A DNA stretch of 64,000 nt from Rallus limicola (Eukaryota; Chordata; Aves; Gruiformes; Rallidae), in NCBI GenBank assembly GCA_022605955.1, contig JAKCOZ010000002.1, positions 67,436,783 to 67,500,782 of the forward strand. Reading direction: 5' to 3'. Positions 24,901-33,120 of this stretch are shown piece by piece. Made by a program: the position numbers and the translations under genes. Position 1 is the first letter of the stretch; each line of letters starts with the position of its first letter. The notes under the pieces are model-generated. The model saw only the letters and a program-made list of their open reading frames with translations. It searched no databases and was not told where the DNA came from.

Positions 24901-26438
24901 AGTATCCATTGCCCAGGGGCACACAGGACTGGAAATTATTAAGGATGATGAAGAGTTTAGAAAACCACTTACTGCTGTTGAAGAAAAGTGAGCACACAGG
25001 TTATTTTACCGCAACTCTGGATTTTGTATAAAGTCTTTTTCACCCCAAATCCAACCCTCCCACTCTGCATTCCAGAGCAGGTGATTCAAAGGGAGGCCTG
25101 AGGCTTAGGTCAGAACTATGCGTGGGATGCCCTGGGCATCTCGCTGGAAATAAAAGAGCATGCCCACTGAAGTGGGCAGTGCGGGCAGGCGGAAGGCGAG
25201 CTGGCTCGCAATCCACATGCCCTCCCACAGACCACTGTGGCTGCCTGGGCGGGAGCCAGGCCTCTGGGGCTGTGCCTCTTGCCTTACCCCGGAGGTAGGC
25301 TCCATTCTCCAGGGCAGATGAATGGTTTGTGTGGCATCACCAGCACAAGACGTGCTGGGGCACCACGTGGAGGGAGGCTGGCAACTGTGTGTGGCTGCTC
25401 TTGAGGAACCTGGAAATAACGGTGGGAAATACAGATAAACCAACAAAACGTGCAGAATTAGGCTTCTCTTCTGTTCACACAGGGCTGCTTAGTATGCATG
25501 TGTGTCTTTGGCAAATTTATCTCTGCCTCACTGTCTTAATAAACCTTTAATAAAGTTTGAGCTCTCCCTTCCCTTCCAGGGAGTTTCAAAAATCAAAGCC
25601 CAATCAAGATGCCCTGAGTTTGTTAGGATTAAAATTAGATCCAAACACGATGCACAAAGTGTCCTTTCAACTGTTTTTGGGGGGCAAAGCCTGAACACAA
25701 CAAACAAAAATGTGAATGTTTCCTTATTCCTTCCTAATTGCCTGGTCTGATTTTGAGAAAGCTAAGTGATTCAAGGGTACTTAAAGAACAGCAGTCCCCT
25801 CCGAGTGGCATGCTGCACAAGCTAAACCCTGATGATAGCTCTAAAGCCAAGACTACCTAGCATTGGGACCAAAAGCATATTATCAGGCATCTAAACAGCC
25901 CTGCATTCCATGTAACCCGGGGAGCTCCGGCCTCAAGTGACCACCGCCTACCAGCCCGAGCGGGCTAAACGGGGTCACCGACCGAACATGGGGTTCGCAG
26001 CCCAACTTTGGGATCCTCTCGCTGAATTATAAGAGCTGAAGGAAGGGCGGGAGGAAGGGCGGGCTGCGGCTCCTTCTGCAACTGTGTATCGGCCGGGACC
26101 AGCCCCGTTCTGGAGGGCCCCGCACCGGCTCAGCATCTCCGTCTCGCTCCGGCCCACTCTAGGGCTGCTCCGGGAGAACTCCTCGGGACATCGCCACTCT
26201 CCGGCAGCCAGCTCCATCCCACGCACGTCCCGGCGCAGCCTGCCCGGCTCCCCCACCGCTGGGGGCAAGGATGCGGTCGCTCCCTGCGCCCCTGGGCGCC
26301 CTCCCCGCAGCCGCCCCTCCGCTGGGCCCGGCCGGGCCTGCCCCCAGAGGGGCTGCCGTGCCGTGCCGCCCCCCGCCGGAGCGCCTGCCCGCGAGCACTC
26401 ACCATATTACAGATGGAGGCGATGTTTCTGACAGTCAT
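711..26438 (-). CDS. USP46: USP46 deubiquitinase, seven 5' coding exons (3' end outside window)
   Basis: This is ubiquitin-specific protease 46, a USP/C19 cysteine protease that removes ubiquitin from substrates and is activated by the WD-repeat partners WDR48 (UAF1) and WDR20. Seven exons (26438-26403, 13755-13675, 12883-12670, 10330-10101, 6665-6589, 1282-1199, 908-711) splice in phase to 920 coding bases. The protein starts [12 protein letters not shown]. It carries the Cys box [10 protein letters not shown] (nucleophile at about residue 44), the QQDAHEF box, and two CxxC pairs (CLNC in exon 4, CETC in exon 6) that form the zinc site of this family. USP46 is preferred over the paralogue USP12 because of the N-terminus, the [16 protein letters not shown] linker and [10 protein letters not shown]. 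About 60 C-terminal residues, with the catalytic His of the GHY box, are missing because the window ends. Introns are compact for the family, as expected in a bird. No frameshift or stop was seen. Confidence 0.97.
1199..1282 (-). CDS. USP46: USP46 coding exon 6 (second CxxC)
   Basis: The exon is 84 bases and completes an Arg codon, then encodes [20 protein letters not shown] and SKQEAQK. The CETC pair provides the second half of the zinc site begun by CLNC in exon 4. The acceptor is ATTTACAG and the donor GTAAGC on the minus strand. Confidence 0.96.
1903..1996. repeat. perfect 47-bp tandem duplication
   Basis: Two copies of a 47-base unit (1903-1949 and 1950-1996) are identical at every base. 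The first five bases of the unit recur at 1997-2001. The unit begins AAGGCTGGTTCAATAGTG. Perfect identity in intronic sequence implies a recent duplication or an assembly artefact. Confidence 0.95.
2473..2512. repeat. short degenerate tandem repeat (ACTCCATAAA unit)
   Basis: The string GAACTCCATAAA occurs twice, with a diverged form (GTTCTCCATAAA) between. It is a small local slippage product in intron 5. Confidence 0.7.
4610..5080 (+). mobile_element. old CR1 LINE 3' fragment
   Basis: The segment follows the order of landmarks of an ancient amniote CR1 3' region: a diverged 'tgtgccaagttttaggca', 'cagaggtctagagaag', 'gaaatgggcttgaactgaa', 'ggaagattcatgttac', 'catctggaaaaactt', 'gttggacaagcatgtctg' and a final 'ggggtccctc'. 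It is highly diverged and has no intact coding frame. The antisense open frame of 154 codons here is an artefact of the repeat. Confidence 0.7.
6589..6665 (-). CDS. USP46: USP46 coding exon 5
   Basis: The exon is 77 bases, encoding [18 protein letters not shown] then TSITHCL plus two bases of an Arg codon. The acceptor is TACAACAG and the donor GTAAGT. The segment is nearly invariant in the USP12/USP46 subfamily and contributes to the fingers subdomain. Phase 0 in and phase 2 out join exons 4 and 6 exactly. Confidence 0.95.
6666..10100 (-). other. USP46: USP46 intron 4
   Basis: This 3.4-kb intron shows one tRNA-like SINE head at about 7725-7790. The rest is unique AT-rich sequence in which I recognise no repeat, exon or RNA gene. 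Confidence 0.8.
7725..7790 (-). repeat. tRNA-like SINE head (MIR/CORE-SINE type), decayed
   Basis: On the minus strand the sequence GTAGCAGTCTGAGCA (A-box-like, 7780-7766) is followed about 25 bases later by GGTTCAATCCC (a close match to the RNA polymerase III B box, 7741-7731). The spacing and order are those of a tRNA-derived promoter. The arms do not fold as an intact tRNA, so a fossil SINE is more likely than a tRNA gene. Confidence 0.45.
10101..10330 (-). CDS. USP46: USP46 coding exon 4 (QQDAHEF box, first CxxC)
   Basis: The exon is 230 bases: two bases completing Asp, then 76 codons from [13 protein letters not shown] to CLNCET. QQDAHEF is a conserved USP core motif. CLNC is the first cysteine pair of the zinc-binding fingers. 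The low-complexity charged segment [16 protein letters not shown] is the most variable part and is diagnostic of USP46 against USP12. The donor is GTAAGC and the acceptor TTCTTCACAG. Confidence 0.97.
10848..11069 (+). mobile_element. CR1 LINE 3' end, younger subfamily
   Basis: The segment matches the avian CR1 3' region: 'gaagaagttcttccctgtga', 'cagagaagctgtggctgc', 'ctggatggggctttgggcac', 'gtgtccctgcccatggc', 'gaactggatggtctttgagg' and the terminal 'attctatggttctgtgat'. It is 5'-truncated, as is usual for CR1. Its 3' end meets the LTR that follows, suggesting insertion into it. Confidence 0.93.
11071..11503 (+). mobile_element. avian ERVL-like LTR, partial, plus orientation
   Basis: Landmarks appear in the order of the common avian LTR family: 'tgctgagcagagc', 'gttgggaggggacattgct', 'gggacagctgatgg', a TATA-like 'ccataaaagct', a T-rich run, 'ccctttatctcaatgcac', 'gggggtgagagacagg', 'ggtgggcacctgacag' and the 3' terminus 'ggttaacccatcaca'. 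The 5' part is absent or displaced beyond the CR1. No internal retroviral coding sequence was seen, so it is a solo-LTR remnant. Confidence 0.75.
12670..12883 (-). CDS. USP46: USP46 coding exon 3 (catalytic Cys box)
   Basis: The exon is 214 bases. It begins [16 protein letters not shown], with the nucleophilic Cys of the USP Cys box, and ends SRLRKEN plus the first base of an Asp codon. The acceptor is CATGGCAG and the donor GTAAGT on the minus strand. The residues match the USP46 subfamily (for example [12 protein letters not shown] rather than the USP12 form). Confidence 0.97.
12884..13674 (-). other. USP46: USP46 intron 2
   Basis: This 791-base intron between the two halves of the Cys box shows no repeat or RNA gene that I recognise. 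Confidence 0.8.
13675..13755 (-). CDS. USP46: USP46 coding exon 2
   Basis: The exon is 81 bases, or 27 whole codons, starting [17 protein letters not shown] and ending HYFGLVN. It is flanked by an acceptor reading TTTTTATAG on the minus strand and the donor GTAAGT. It carries the lead-in to the catalytic Cys box, whose NFGNTC motif is split between exons 2 and 3. It is too short and too embedded to stand out as an open reading frame and was found by phase and homology. Confidence 0.95.
14801..14828. repeat. 14-bp direct tandem duplication
   Basis: The unit GCATTTCATCAGCT occurs twice, end to end and without mismatch, in intron 1. Confidence 0.85.
15363..15612 (-). mobile_element. CR1 LINE 3' end
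   Basis: Read on the plus strand, it starts with the CR1 3'-end reverse complement 'agaatcacagaacaattac' and 'ggttggaaaaaaccctctaa'. It continues 'aagtccaaccatcaaccc', 'ctccagggatggtgactcca' and 'gggcagcctgttccaatgcc'. It is truncated at its 5' end near 15612. The frames here that look coding are repeat-derived. Confidence 0.93.
17878..18297 (-). mobile_element. CR1 LINE 3' end, about 420 bp
   Basis: This is a well-preserved reverse-oriented CR1. It contains 'agaatcatagagtggtctgg', 'ttggaagggaccccaacgat', 'ccaacctccaggcctgg', 'ggccttgaacacctccaggg', 'gggcagcctgttccagtacc', 'ctgaaaggctgcgatgaggt' and 'ctccctcagcctctcctca'. Low divergence suggests a relatively young insertion. Confidence 0.95.
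19491..19891 (-). mobile_element. avian ERVL-like solo LTR, minus orientation, internally deleted
   Basis: On the minus strand it starts with TGTCCTAGATTTCAGCCAGG and 'atagacttaatt'. It then jumps to 'gcacaaggagctgggagggg', 'ggacagctgactcaagct', 'aagggatattccataccata', the TATA motif 'tgtatataac', 'agcaaattgcattgcg', 'aactgtctttgtcc' and the end 'gtgcttagttgctgcc' followed by 'taaaccaca'. This is the order of the ubiquitous avian LTR, with a segment missing after the first about 30 bases. It lacks internal genes, and no convincing target duplication was seen. Confidence 0.85.
20895..21185 (+). mobile_element. old CR1 LINE fragment
   Basis: The sequence keeps the order of an old CR1: 'ccaggtttgggtgctagat', 'aaagaatccaaaagaaggct' and 'acagaagaggctgaggcagg'. 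It is much more diverged than the other CR1s in this intron, with no open coding frame. Confidence 0.6.
22621..22985 (-). mobile_element. CR1 LINE 3' end
   Basis: This is a reverse-oriented CR1 with 'agaatcacagactggtttgg', 'gttggaaggcacctcaaaga', 'gccttgaacactgccaggg', 'ttctctgggcacccagtgcc' and 'tttcagtttaaacccattac'. It is followed by an A-rich (AAAC)n stretch at 22985-23010. Confidence 0.94.
26403..26438 (-). CDS. USP46: USP46 coding exon 1 (start codon exon)
   Basis: The exon encodes [12 protein letters not shown], the N-terminus of USP46 (the USP12 N-terminus differs). The ATG is at 26438-26436. The exon ends on a whole codon (ATG, 26405-26403) followed directly by the consensus donor GTGAGT. 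It lies inside a CpG island, and a 9-codon upstream ORF ends 4 bases before the start. The open frame continues past the donor into GC-rich sequence, but that extension is intron read-through. Confidence 0.95.
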
Positions 26439-26442
26439 TAGT

Positions 26443-26472
26443 CTAAAGGTTGCAGCGATCCCACACCGCCAT
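26443..26472 (-). CDS. 9-codon upstream ORF of USP46
   Basis: On the minus strand ATGGCGGTG starts at 26472, runs nine codons (MAVWDRCNL) and stops at TAG 26445-26443, four bases before the USP46 ATG at 26438. The upstream ATG lies in the YY1-like element AAGATGGCGG, close to the TISU consensus, so it could be efficient on transcripts with short leaders. Use depends on where transcription starts: a TATA-driven start near 26445-26450 would exclude it. Function is inferred from position only. Confidence 0.5.
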   Translation of the reverse strand: MAVWDRCNL

Positions 26473-26480
26473 CTTTATAA
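26466..26480 (-). promoter_or_regulatory. USP46 core promoter: TATA-like box and YY1 site
   Basis: On the minus strand TTATAAAG (26480-26473) runs directly into AAGATGGCGG (26475-26466), a strong YY1 motif. The start codon lies about 30 bases downstream. YY1 sites with ATGGCGG are common just inside housekeeping-gene transcripts, so the main start may lie at or just upstream of this motif rather than downstream of the TATA. Confidence 0.5.
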
Positions 26481-26797
26481 GGTGAAAACAGCCCCGCTCA
26501 TGGTGGGAAGAGCGCAGGAAGGGAGAGGGGGCGGCGGCGGCGCGGCTTCTGCTCCGGGGCTGGGATAAAAGCAAGAGGAGGGGACTGCACAGGCACCCTT
26601 CGCTCCCGCGGAGCAGCGGGAAGGACAGACCTTCCCGCCCTCCCGCCGAGTGACCGGGGGCTTTAGCAGTGCGGGGAGAGCGGCCGCATCCCCGCTCCTT
26701 CCGCCTCTGATTCCCGCGCAGTCCGCAGGGCCCCGGGCTCCCGCTGGAGCGCTCAGCCGCGCCTCTGCGCCAGCCGGCACCGCGTTAATCTCTCCCT

Positions 26798-26845
26798 TCC
26801 TCCTCCTCCTCCTCCTCCTCCTCCTCCTCCTCCTCCTCCTCTCCT
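26798..26845. repeat. (TCC)n / (GGA)n microsatellite
   Basis: About fourteen near-perfect TCC units occur on the plus strand, which is GGA on the USP46 sense strand, about 360 bases upstream of the USP46 start. Long homopurine-homopyrimidine runs like this are length-variable and can form triplex or G-quadruplex structures. It produces spurious poly-Leu and poly-Gly open frames. Confidence 0.95.
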
Positions 26846-27260
26846 GGCGGCTGCCCTTGCCGCTCGCCGCTCCATTGCAGCGCCGCGCCTGCTGATCCGC
26901 TCTGACAGCGCCGGGGAAGGGAAGGTCAGAGGCAGTGACCGGTACGGGGGCACCCCCGGCGGGCCCGGCCGGGGCGGCTGCCGCCGCAGCCAATGCGCTG
27001 CGGGGAGGAGGGGGCGCGGGGGGACGGGGGCTGCCCCTGCCGCCTCCTCCCGGGCCGCGGCCCCTCTGGCGGCACGCAGCGGCGTGGGCCGGGGGCTCTG
27101 GAGGGACCGGAGGTGTCTTAATCACCGGGCCGGCAGAACTCAGGTTTCGGTGCGGAGGGGATCGCACCGGCGGGCGGGAGGGTGAAGGGCGCGGAGGCAG
27201 AGTCCAGGCAGGGCGGCGTGGATGTGTGGCAGTGATGGCAGCGCTGTGCCCTCCGCCTAA

Positions 27261-30200
27261 ACTGAGGTGCAAGGGGCATAGGCACTGGCATACTCCGGAG
27301 CAGTGGGCTGGGATGGGAGTTGGTGCCCGCAGTAGGTGCTTTGCATTGCAGGCAACGCTTATCTTCACAAACGCTGTTTCAGGACCATGCCCACACCACG
27401 CACCTCAGTGCCAGGGTGTTCATCTACCAGGCTGCGACTCGAGGCACTGCCACAGCACTGTTAATGCAATACCTTGGGTTCTCCCGACATCAGTACATCG
27501 ATGCCCGTGCTATTCTCCAAGGTAGAGTGGGATATTAAGTCTACAGCTGATGGTAGGCACAAGGTTGTGAAGTAGCGGAGGTGAGGCCACGCAACCCATT
27601 CTCAGGGCAGCAAGAACCAAGTTCAGCGTGGGCAAATCCTCTTCTCAGAGCTCCCCATTTCCTTCGTAGATGTTGCTGTTTTCAGGAGGAGCTTAAGGCC
27701 CATTTACTGCTCCCCTGCTATGCTGAGGGAACCATTTGTAGGAGAGGGAACTGCCAACATTTCTATAGGTACCTCTGCTCCAAACAGCACCTGGAAGCAT
27801 GGCACACTTGTGCTTGGCTACACTTTTTACTTCATGATGCTAGAATATAATGATTTCAGTCAACAGAGCCTGACCCCTCAGCCTTTATTTATAGGAAACA
27901 TCCTCAAGTCAGTGATTTTTTTATTTCAAGAGGTCTATGATTATTAATAAAAATCTGGCATCAGAAGTAGCATCTAAAGCTAAATTCCTACCCTGAGAAG
28001 ACTGTTAGGTAAGTGGCCTCAATCCAGCTCACCATGGACAAGTGCCCACTTTATAAAAATGGTATCAAATTTGGCATTTGTTGGCATCCTGTTGACAGCT
28101 TCAGCACAGAAACTCAAAATGGAGTTGTCACAGAGTCAGAACTTTCTTTCCTCAGTAAGCAGGATTACATTAAGTCATTGCAGACATTTGAAGTACGGGA
28201 TGGAGAAAGATTTTTGGACGTTACAGAGTGAAGTCGTCAGGGCTACTAAACTACTTAATAAATCCACCAAATAATGTAACACTGAGGGAGAAAGTTATCA
28301 GTAGAATTCTGTTAAATTCATGGTCTTACCTTATGGATGAATTTGATCCCAAGTGATTAAATTGCTTAAATTGGGTTGTATATTGTATCGCAAGTTTTCT
28401 CGACATAGGCAAGGGAAATGGGGGTTAAGCCAAGGTGTTGTTTCAGGACTGGCCACCCCCAGCTTCAATTCTGAAGCAATCAAGGCCTGATTGTCCTCCA
28501 GCACATTTCTAAGGAGCCTGTCCAGACTGACAGTACTGCACTACAGCTGTTTTTTGACTCAGACCCCTTTTATTCCAGAAGCTAGTTGTGTACTCACTGC
28601 TGCAGCCCTTTCGTTACTGCAGAGACACACTTGTTCTCAGTGTAAAGTTATGCAGCAAATGAATGGGTTTGAAAGATGGTTAAAAATTCAAATTAAACAA
28701 ACCGAGGTAATTAATGAAGCCATTTAACACACATATATTTAAATGTCAAGGCCATTATTCCCATAGTACAGCCCCCAGGGAAATCATACAGAGTTAGAAA
28801 AACAAAAAGCAGCATTTTCATACTTTTGCTTTCTCACCAATGCCCATTCCTTGACCTCAGGTACAGTTACAGGTGGGTTCCATTTGTTAAACTTTTCATT
28901 TTTAACTCAAAATGCAATTGCTATTAGTTAAGCACTTGTACAAGGAAATGACTCATGTTGAAAATAAGCCTATTTGGAAGTATGCACATACATACACCAC
29001 CGTTCTGTGAAGAATTCTGTATCGCTATCCTTCACGCTAATGAAAATATTTTAAGGATGGACACGTTTCATGCCTTATTATTCATAATAAAACTAGGAAA
29101 TAATATATGAGTGTTTATGTGCCAGTTTAACAGTAGTTTAGCATTGGCTTTTTTGCTCTTCAGCCACATATCAAACTAGGAAAGAGGAAAGAAGCTGTCA
29201 CACTTGAAATGGGCTGGTGAGCGTTTTGGTTTTTTTCTGGTGGTCTCATTTTCAGGACTAGAAAGTATTTCTGCAGCTTTCTGAGGATAGAAAAAAAAAA
29301 GTGCTAAGTAAAGCACAAATGCTAGTTACAAACATTATAGCTACTGTATAAATAAAGAACAGTGAACAATTGTTTCCACTCTAAAGCACTGCCCTATCTC
29401 ATCATAACAAACAACTAACCCTGTGTTTCTTCGGAGTGCTAGACAAAGAGAAGGAAAACAAAGGGCTATTTATAACCTAAGAGTGCTTATATAATTTCTG
29501 TTGAAAGGTCAAAAATTGCCTCCTGCGTTTAATTTTAGATCAGTCTTGGTCTCATCTGGTTATACACTTGAACATTTTTATTTCACTATGTAAAGTAAGA
29601 ATCTATTGTAAATTTCCTCTTTGGCTAGCAGAGGCTTGGACTTTATTTGTAACATTTTCCATCTGAAGCTCTCAGAGCGTTCTGCAAACATTCACTCAGA
29701 TTTGTCAAATTACTGGGTGGCAAGTTAATATTTGCTTTTTACAAAGCAAGAGAACGTGGGCAGAAATTGAGTTACTTGTCTGAGGTTACACTGGGAAGGT
29801 AGTAGCAAAACTGGGCACTCTGTGGTACAAAGAGGATATTGCATTTCTTCTCCAGAACTCTTAAGAGAATTCCACAGAGGGTTCAACTATGTTTTCCTTT
29901 TAATAAACTCTGGTCCAGAAATGGTAGATCATCAGTCGGTTTTGCTGAACAAGTGTTTGGAACAGAATCAAATTTAGGATACGTTTCCAGGCAAGGAAAA
30001 GACAGTTAACACTCCTGTTTTCTGGAAGCTGAGAGAATACTTAAGAAGAATTAAAAGAAGATTCAGACATCTGAAATATTCTGTGTCAACAATGTATGTT
30101 CCAAGTGTTACAAATGCTTTTTGTTTTACATAAAATTTTGTTTTACAAAAATACCAATATATCTTAAACAGAACAGAGAATACATAGACACAGGCATCAG

Positions 30201-32369
30201 GATTCAGGCCTTTCCCCGAAGCTTGGCGCCTACTGCAGAACAACAGATTGGGAGCTTTAGTGTACCACCAAATGCCAACCTGCAGTCCATGGGCCAAGGT
30301 TGTAGCACATGGCTCATAGCAGGTCCACAGGAAGCCACTCTATTCACACCTGGAATTCTAATGGTGAGTTGTGGTCCATGAAAATTTGGACAGAATTGCA
30401 ATGCATGGAAAATATGGGGAGTCTCCTGGGGGCCCCTTAGTCTAAAAAAGAGCAAAACACCCAACTTTGGAATGACTGTTCTTCTGTATGACTGCCAACT
30501 CACCCAACATTTTTAAATTACCTGAGAAATTATTTCTGATTTAAAACTTTATCTTTAGAATCCCAACAAGCACAGAAAATAAAGCATTGCATTGATTTCA
30601 TCTCTGAATCTTGCCTATCTTTACTGACATACACATCATACATACATATTGGCAGAGACAGAATACCATGACTTCTTTTATTCCTCAGAATTTGCTGCTT
30701 TACAGAAGAAAACAAAATATTATTTACAGCACCTACTTATTTTATTGGGGTATTTTTAGCCCAACATCAGATTTGAAAGCATTTTTCTTATATAAAATAT
30801 ACTTTCAGTTGGAAAAATACTATTTAGCTGCTAATCAAACATTGCTAGGAGGAGGTAACCAAAATTTTCACCCATGGAAGTAATTAATCAAACAAGAAGA
30901 GATGCACTGAGAAAAAGTTACAGAAAACTTCAGCTTCCAACCAAAATGAGTTGCTATTTCTGCCTCTGGAAAGGAAGTAACAATTCTCACTTGCCCTTCT
31001 CCAAAGATTTTATTGTTTTTGTTCTATTCTACAGGCTCTAATTTAAACGAACATATACACTGAGAACAAAACAAAAAGGATATTTTGACAGCAGACAGGC
31101 TGTAAGTCACATTTAATCTACTTCCAGCATGAATTTAAAATATAAAACCCAAAAATAACCCCCCAAGCCCCACCATCAACAACACCACCTGCTACATTGT
31201 AAGTTCTCAAACCTGTCAATACTGTCATCCATCTGCAAGGACTGATGGGCCACATCAAAATTCTGATTGCTTGGTTTTCCTTCATATCGTATCTTCAAGA
31301 TGTGAACAACTGAGTTCACATCACCACAGGCTCCTTAAACAGCTCAACATTAAATCCACAAAATAACCAAGGCACTCTGCTGCAGTTCAGCTAATTTCAA
31401 AATGCAGACCTTCAGGTATTCTTCTCCATGACTAACTGAAGTGGAAGTGACCTAATGAAAATAGATATAGATGGTAACACCATCTACTGGGATGGCTAAC
31501 CAGATGCCTAACAGTTTTTCCTGGCTGTATGTAGAACCTAACTTCTCGTACTAAAAAGAAGCAAAGGCTTTTCTTCACCATGAGGTGACCAGTGTGGAAT
31601 AAAGGCAGCTCGTTAAATATCTAAGCGTTGTTCTTGCAACAACTGTCCATACTCACTCCCTCCCCCTTTAAACGTTTTTATGTTCACTAGTCAGGCTTCC
31701 AAAACTGAAACTCCTAGTTAAGTGATCCAGGATCCATCTGAAAATGTGGGCTTTCCCACATGTCTCTGAGATACCCAGGCTTGTAGTCAGATTCAGTGCC
31801 CAGCTGAGAAGCTTATTCAGATAAAAGTCTGAAACACATAGAAATGCCTGCAGTCTTTTAGGTAGTAACTCAATGGTTACAGTGTTTGCCCAAGAATCTG
31901 GGACCCACAGAAAAGGTGGTGTCTGCATTCCTCATCTTGAAGTTTTGTTACTGTCAGACATGAAAATAATTTTCATGGAGCCAGAGAGAAGGCAAACAGT
32001 GCATAGTGTGTAGGGGGAAGAGAAGAAAGCTCTTGCAGGGGCAGAAAAAGGAGTAGGACTATATCTGAATGCTCAGCTGGGATGGAAGCTGATCACTGGT
32101 TTGCTGTGTGAACACCGGTGCCAGTTGACATTCTGTACTGGAGAAGGAACTGAGCTTGACATAGAATCGCCTCCTTTGTAAAGCAGGGACTTAATCACTG
32201 AGTTCAGTACTCCACAGCAAGGGAGATGTTGTGGTTCCCACCTACGCTGGTCAACATTCAAAGGCTCGGTGTTACAAATGACTGGATTCTGCTGATGCTA
32301 ATCTGCTTGTACTCTTCTAAAACCTCTTAGTAACATCCCAAGTCAGCAGGCATATCTCAGCTGAGGCAC
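27261..32369. other. intergenic stretch between the two CpG islands
   Basis: The region is AT-rich with no protein-coding exon that I recognise. One MIR-like ancient SINE trace lies at about 29650-29830. The remainder shows no repeat or RNA gene I can name. Any divergent transcript from the USP46 promoter would cross it. Confidence 0.6.
29650..29830 (-). repeat. ancient MIR-like amniote SINE trace
   Basis: The plus strand reads 'gaagctctcagagcgttctg', 'caaacattcact' and, later, 'gttacttgtctgaggttaca' with 'gtagcaaaactgggcactc'. These resemble the reverse complement of the tail and core of amniote MIR-type SINEs (compare the usual 'cttgcccaaggtcacac'). The match is diverged and was judged by eye. 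Confidence 0.45.
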
Positions 32370-32399
32370 AGTGCGTTTCGCTGCCACGTTGTGCACTCA

Positions 32400-32950
32400 C
32401 CGGACGACAGGCCTGGTTCCACCTGCCCTGCGAACTGCAGCCCAGGCGGGCTCTTCTGTGAGCTGCCTGTGCTGCCATGTCAGCAGGGCATTGCCGCAGG
32501 CCTGCGGCTTACTGCACCATCCGTGCAGGCAGATCCTAAGAGGGCTTAGACGGGAGTTTAGACGGAGATCAGCAGCATTTAGTTCCTCAGAGCCGCGGCA
32601 CAGCTGCTATTTCACACCGGGGGCGCTTAGGGTTCCCTCCGTTAAAGGCCTCCGGGCCCTACCGTTTGGCCCGGGCAGACATCAACGCCTGTGACCCAAG
32701 GAAGGCGAGAGCCCCGCCCGGCCCCTGACTGACTGCGCAGGCGGCGCGGCTGAGCAACCCGGACGCTTCTCACTAAGGCAGACGGCCGCCTCCTCGTCCC
32801 CGACGGCAGCAGCCCAGAGGCACCGACCGTCCCGGAGCTCCGGGGGCAGCCCCACGGAGAGGAGCGACCCGACCCCTCCCCGCGACCCGACACTCACTCG
32901 GAGCTCCGGTGCGCGGCACACCCACGGCCGCCTCCGCACGCGCACGGCGC
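32400..32950 (-). ncRNA. possible divergent leftward transcript (first exon region)
   Basis: On the minus strand, downstream of the CCAAT/E-box cluster, strong 5' splice sites CGA|GTGAGT (exon end 32898) and CCG|GTGAGT (exon end near 32401) occur within the CpG island. No convincing coding sequence was seen. The start and later exons cannot be fixed from sequence, so this is a candidate only. Confidence 0.3.
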
Positions 32951-33083
32951 CGCAGCCAACCCGTCTCCCGAGGGAGGATCACGTGTGCGAGCTCTAACCA
33001 ATAGGAGGCAACTCCCTTCCCGCTGGCGCCCGCTGCCCCGCCCCGGACGCCGCGCGGGGTCTCGCGGGAGCGGCGGGACGGTA

Positions 33084-33120
33084 CATAAGGCCCCGGGAGG
33101 GCGTGTGTTCTCTCTTTCTA
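33084..33120 (+). promoter_or_regulatory. TATA-like box and 5'-TOP-like initiator
   Basis: CATAAGG at 33084-33090 is followed about 20-30 bases later by the pyrimidine tract TTCTCTCTTTCT (33109-33120), in which transcription would start at a C. A start in an uninterrupted pyrimidine tract is the signature of 5'-TOP genes, which include ribosomal protein genes and most snoRNA host genes. Confidence 0.6.

Larger units (their letters stand above)
13756..26402 (-). other. USP46: USP46 intron 1
   Basis: The 12.6-kb first intron holds three minus-strand younger CR1 copies (15363, 17878, 22621), one old plus-strand CR1 (about 20895), one minus-strand LTR (19491-19891) and a 14-bp tandem duplication (14801-14828). 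Its right end is in the CpG island. The CR1s on the minus strand are co-oriented with USP46. No further coding exon was found. Confidence 0.85.
25930..27260. promoter_or_regulatory. CpG island at the USP46 promoter
   Basis: Base composition changes sharply to GC-rich with dense CpG dinucleotides, and the USP46 start codon is inside. An inverted CCAAT box candidate lies at 26990-26994, and a TATA/YY1 core sits next to the start codon. Long open frames on both strands (297 codons minus, 196 codons plus) come from the lack of stop codons in GC-rich DNA and encode low-complexity Pro/Ala/Gly/Arg. They are not credible proteins. Confidence 0.85.

Noticed and set aside
711..26438. Assignment of the deubiquitinase to USP12
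   Set aside because: The N-terminus [12 protein letters not shown], the exon 4 linker, the CLNC motif and KRMRVKK match USP46 and differ from USP12, despite the shared Gly in NTSGD.
26475..27368. 297-codon minus-strand and 196-codon plus-strand open frames in the USP46 CpG island
   Set aside because: They encode low-complexity Pro/Ala/Gly/Arg from GC-rich DNA and a triplet repeat. There are no domains, and the frames lie in promoter or upstream sequence.
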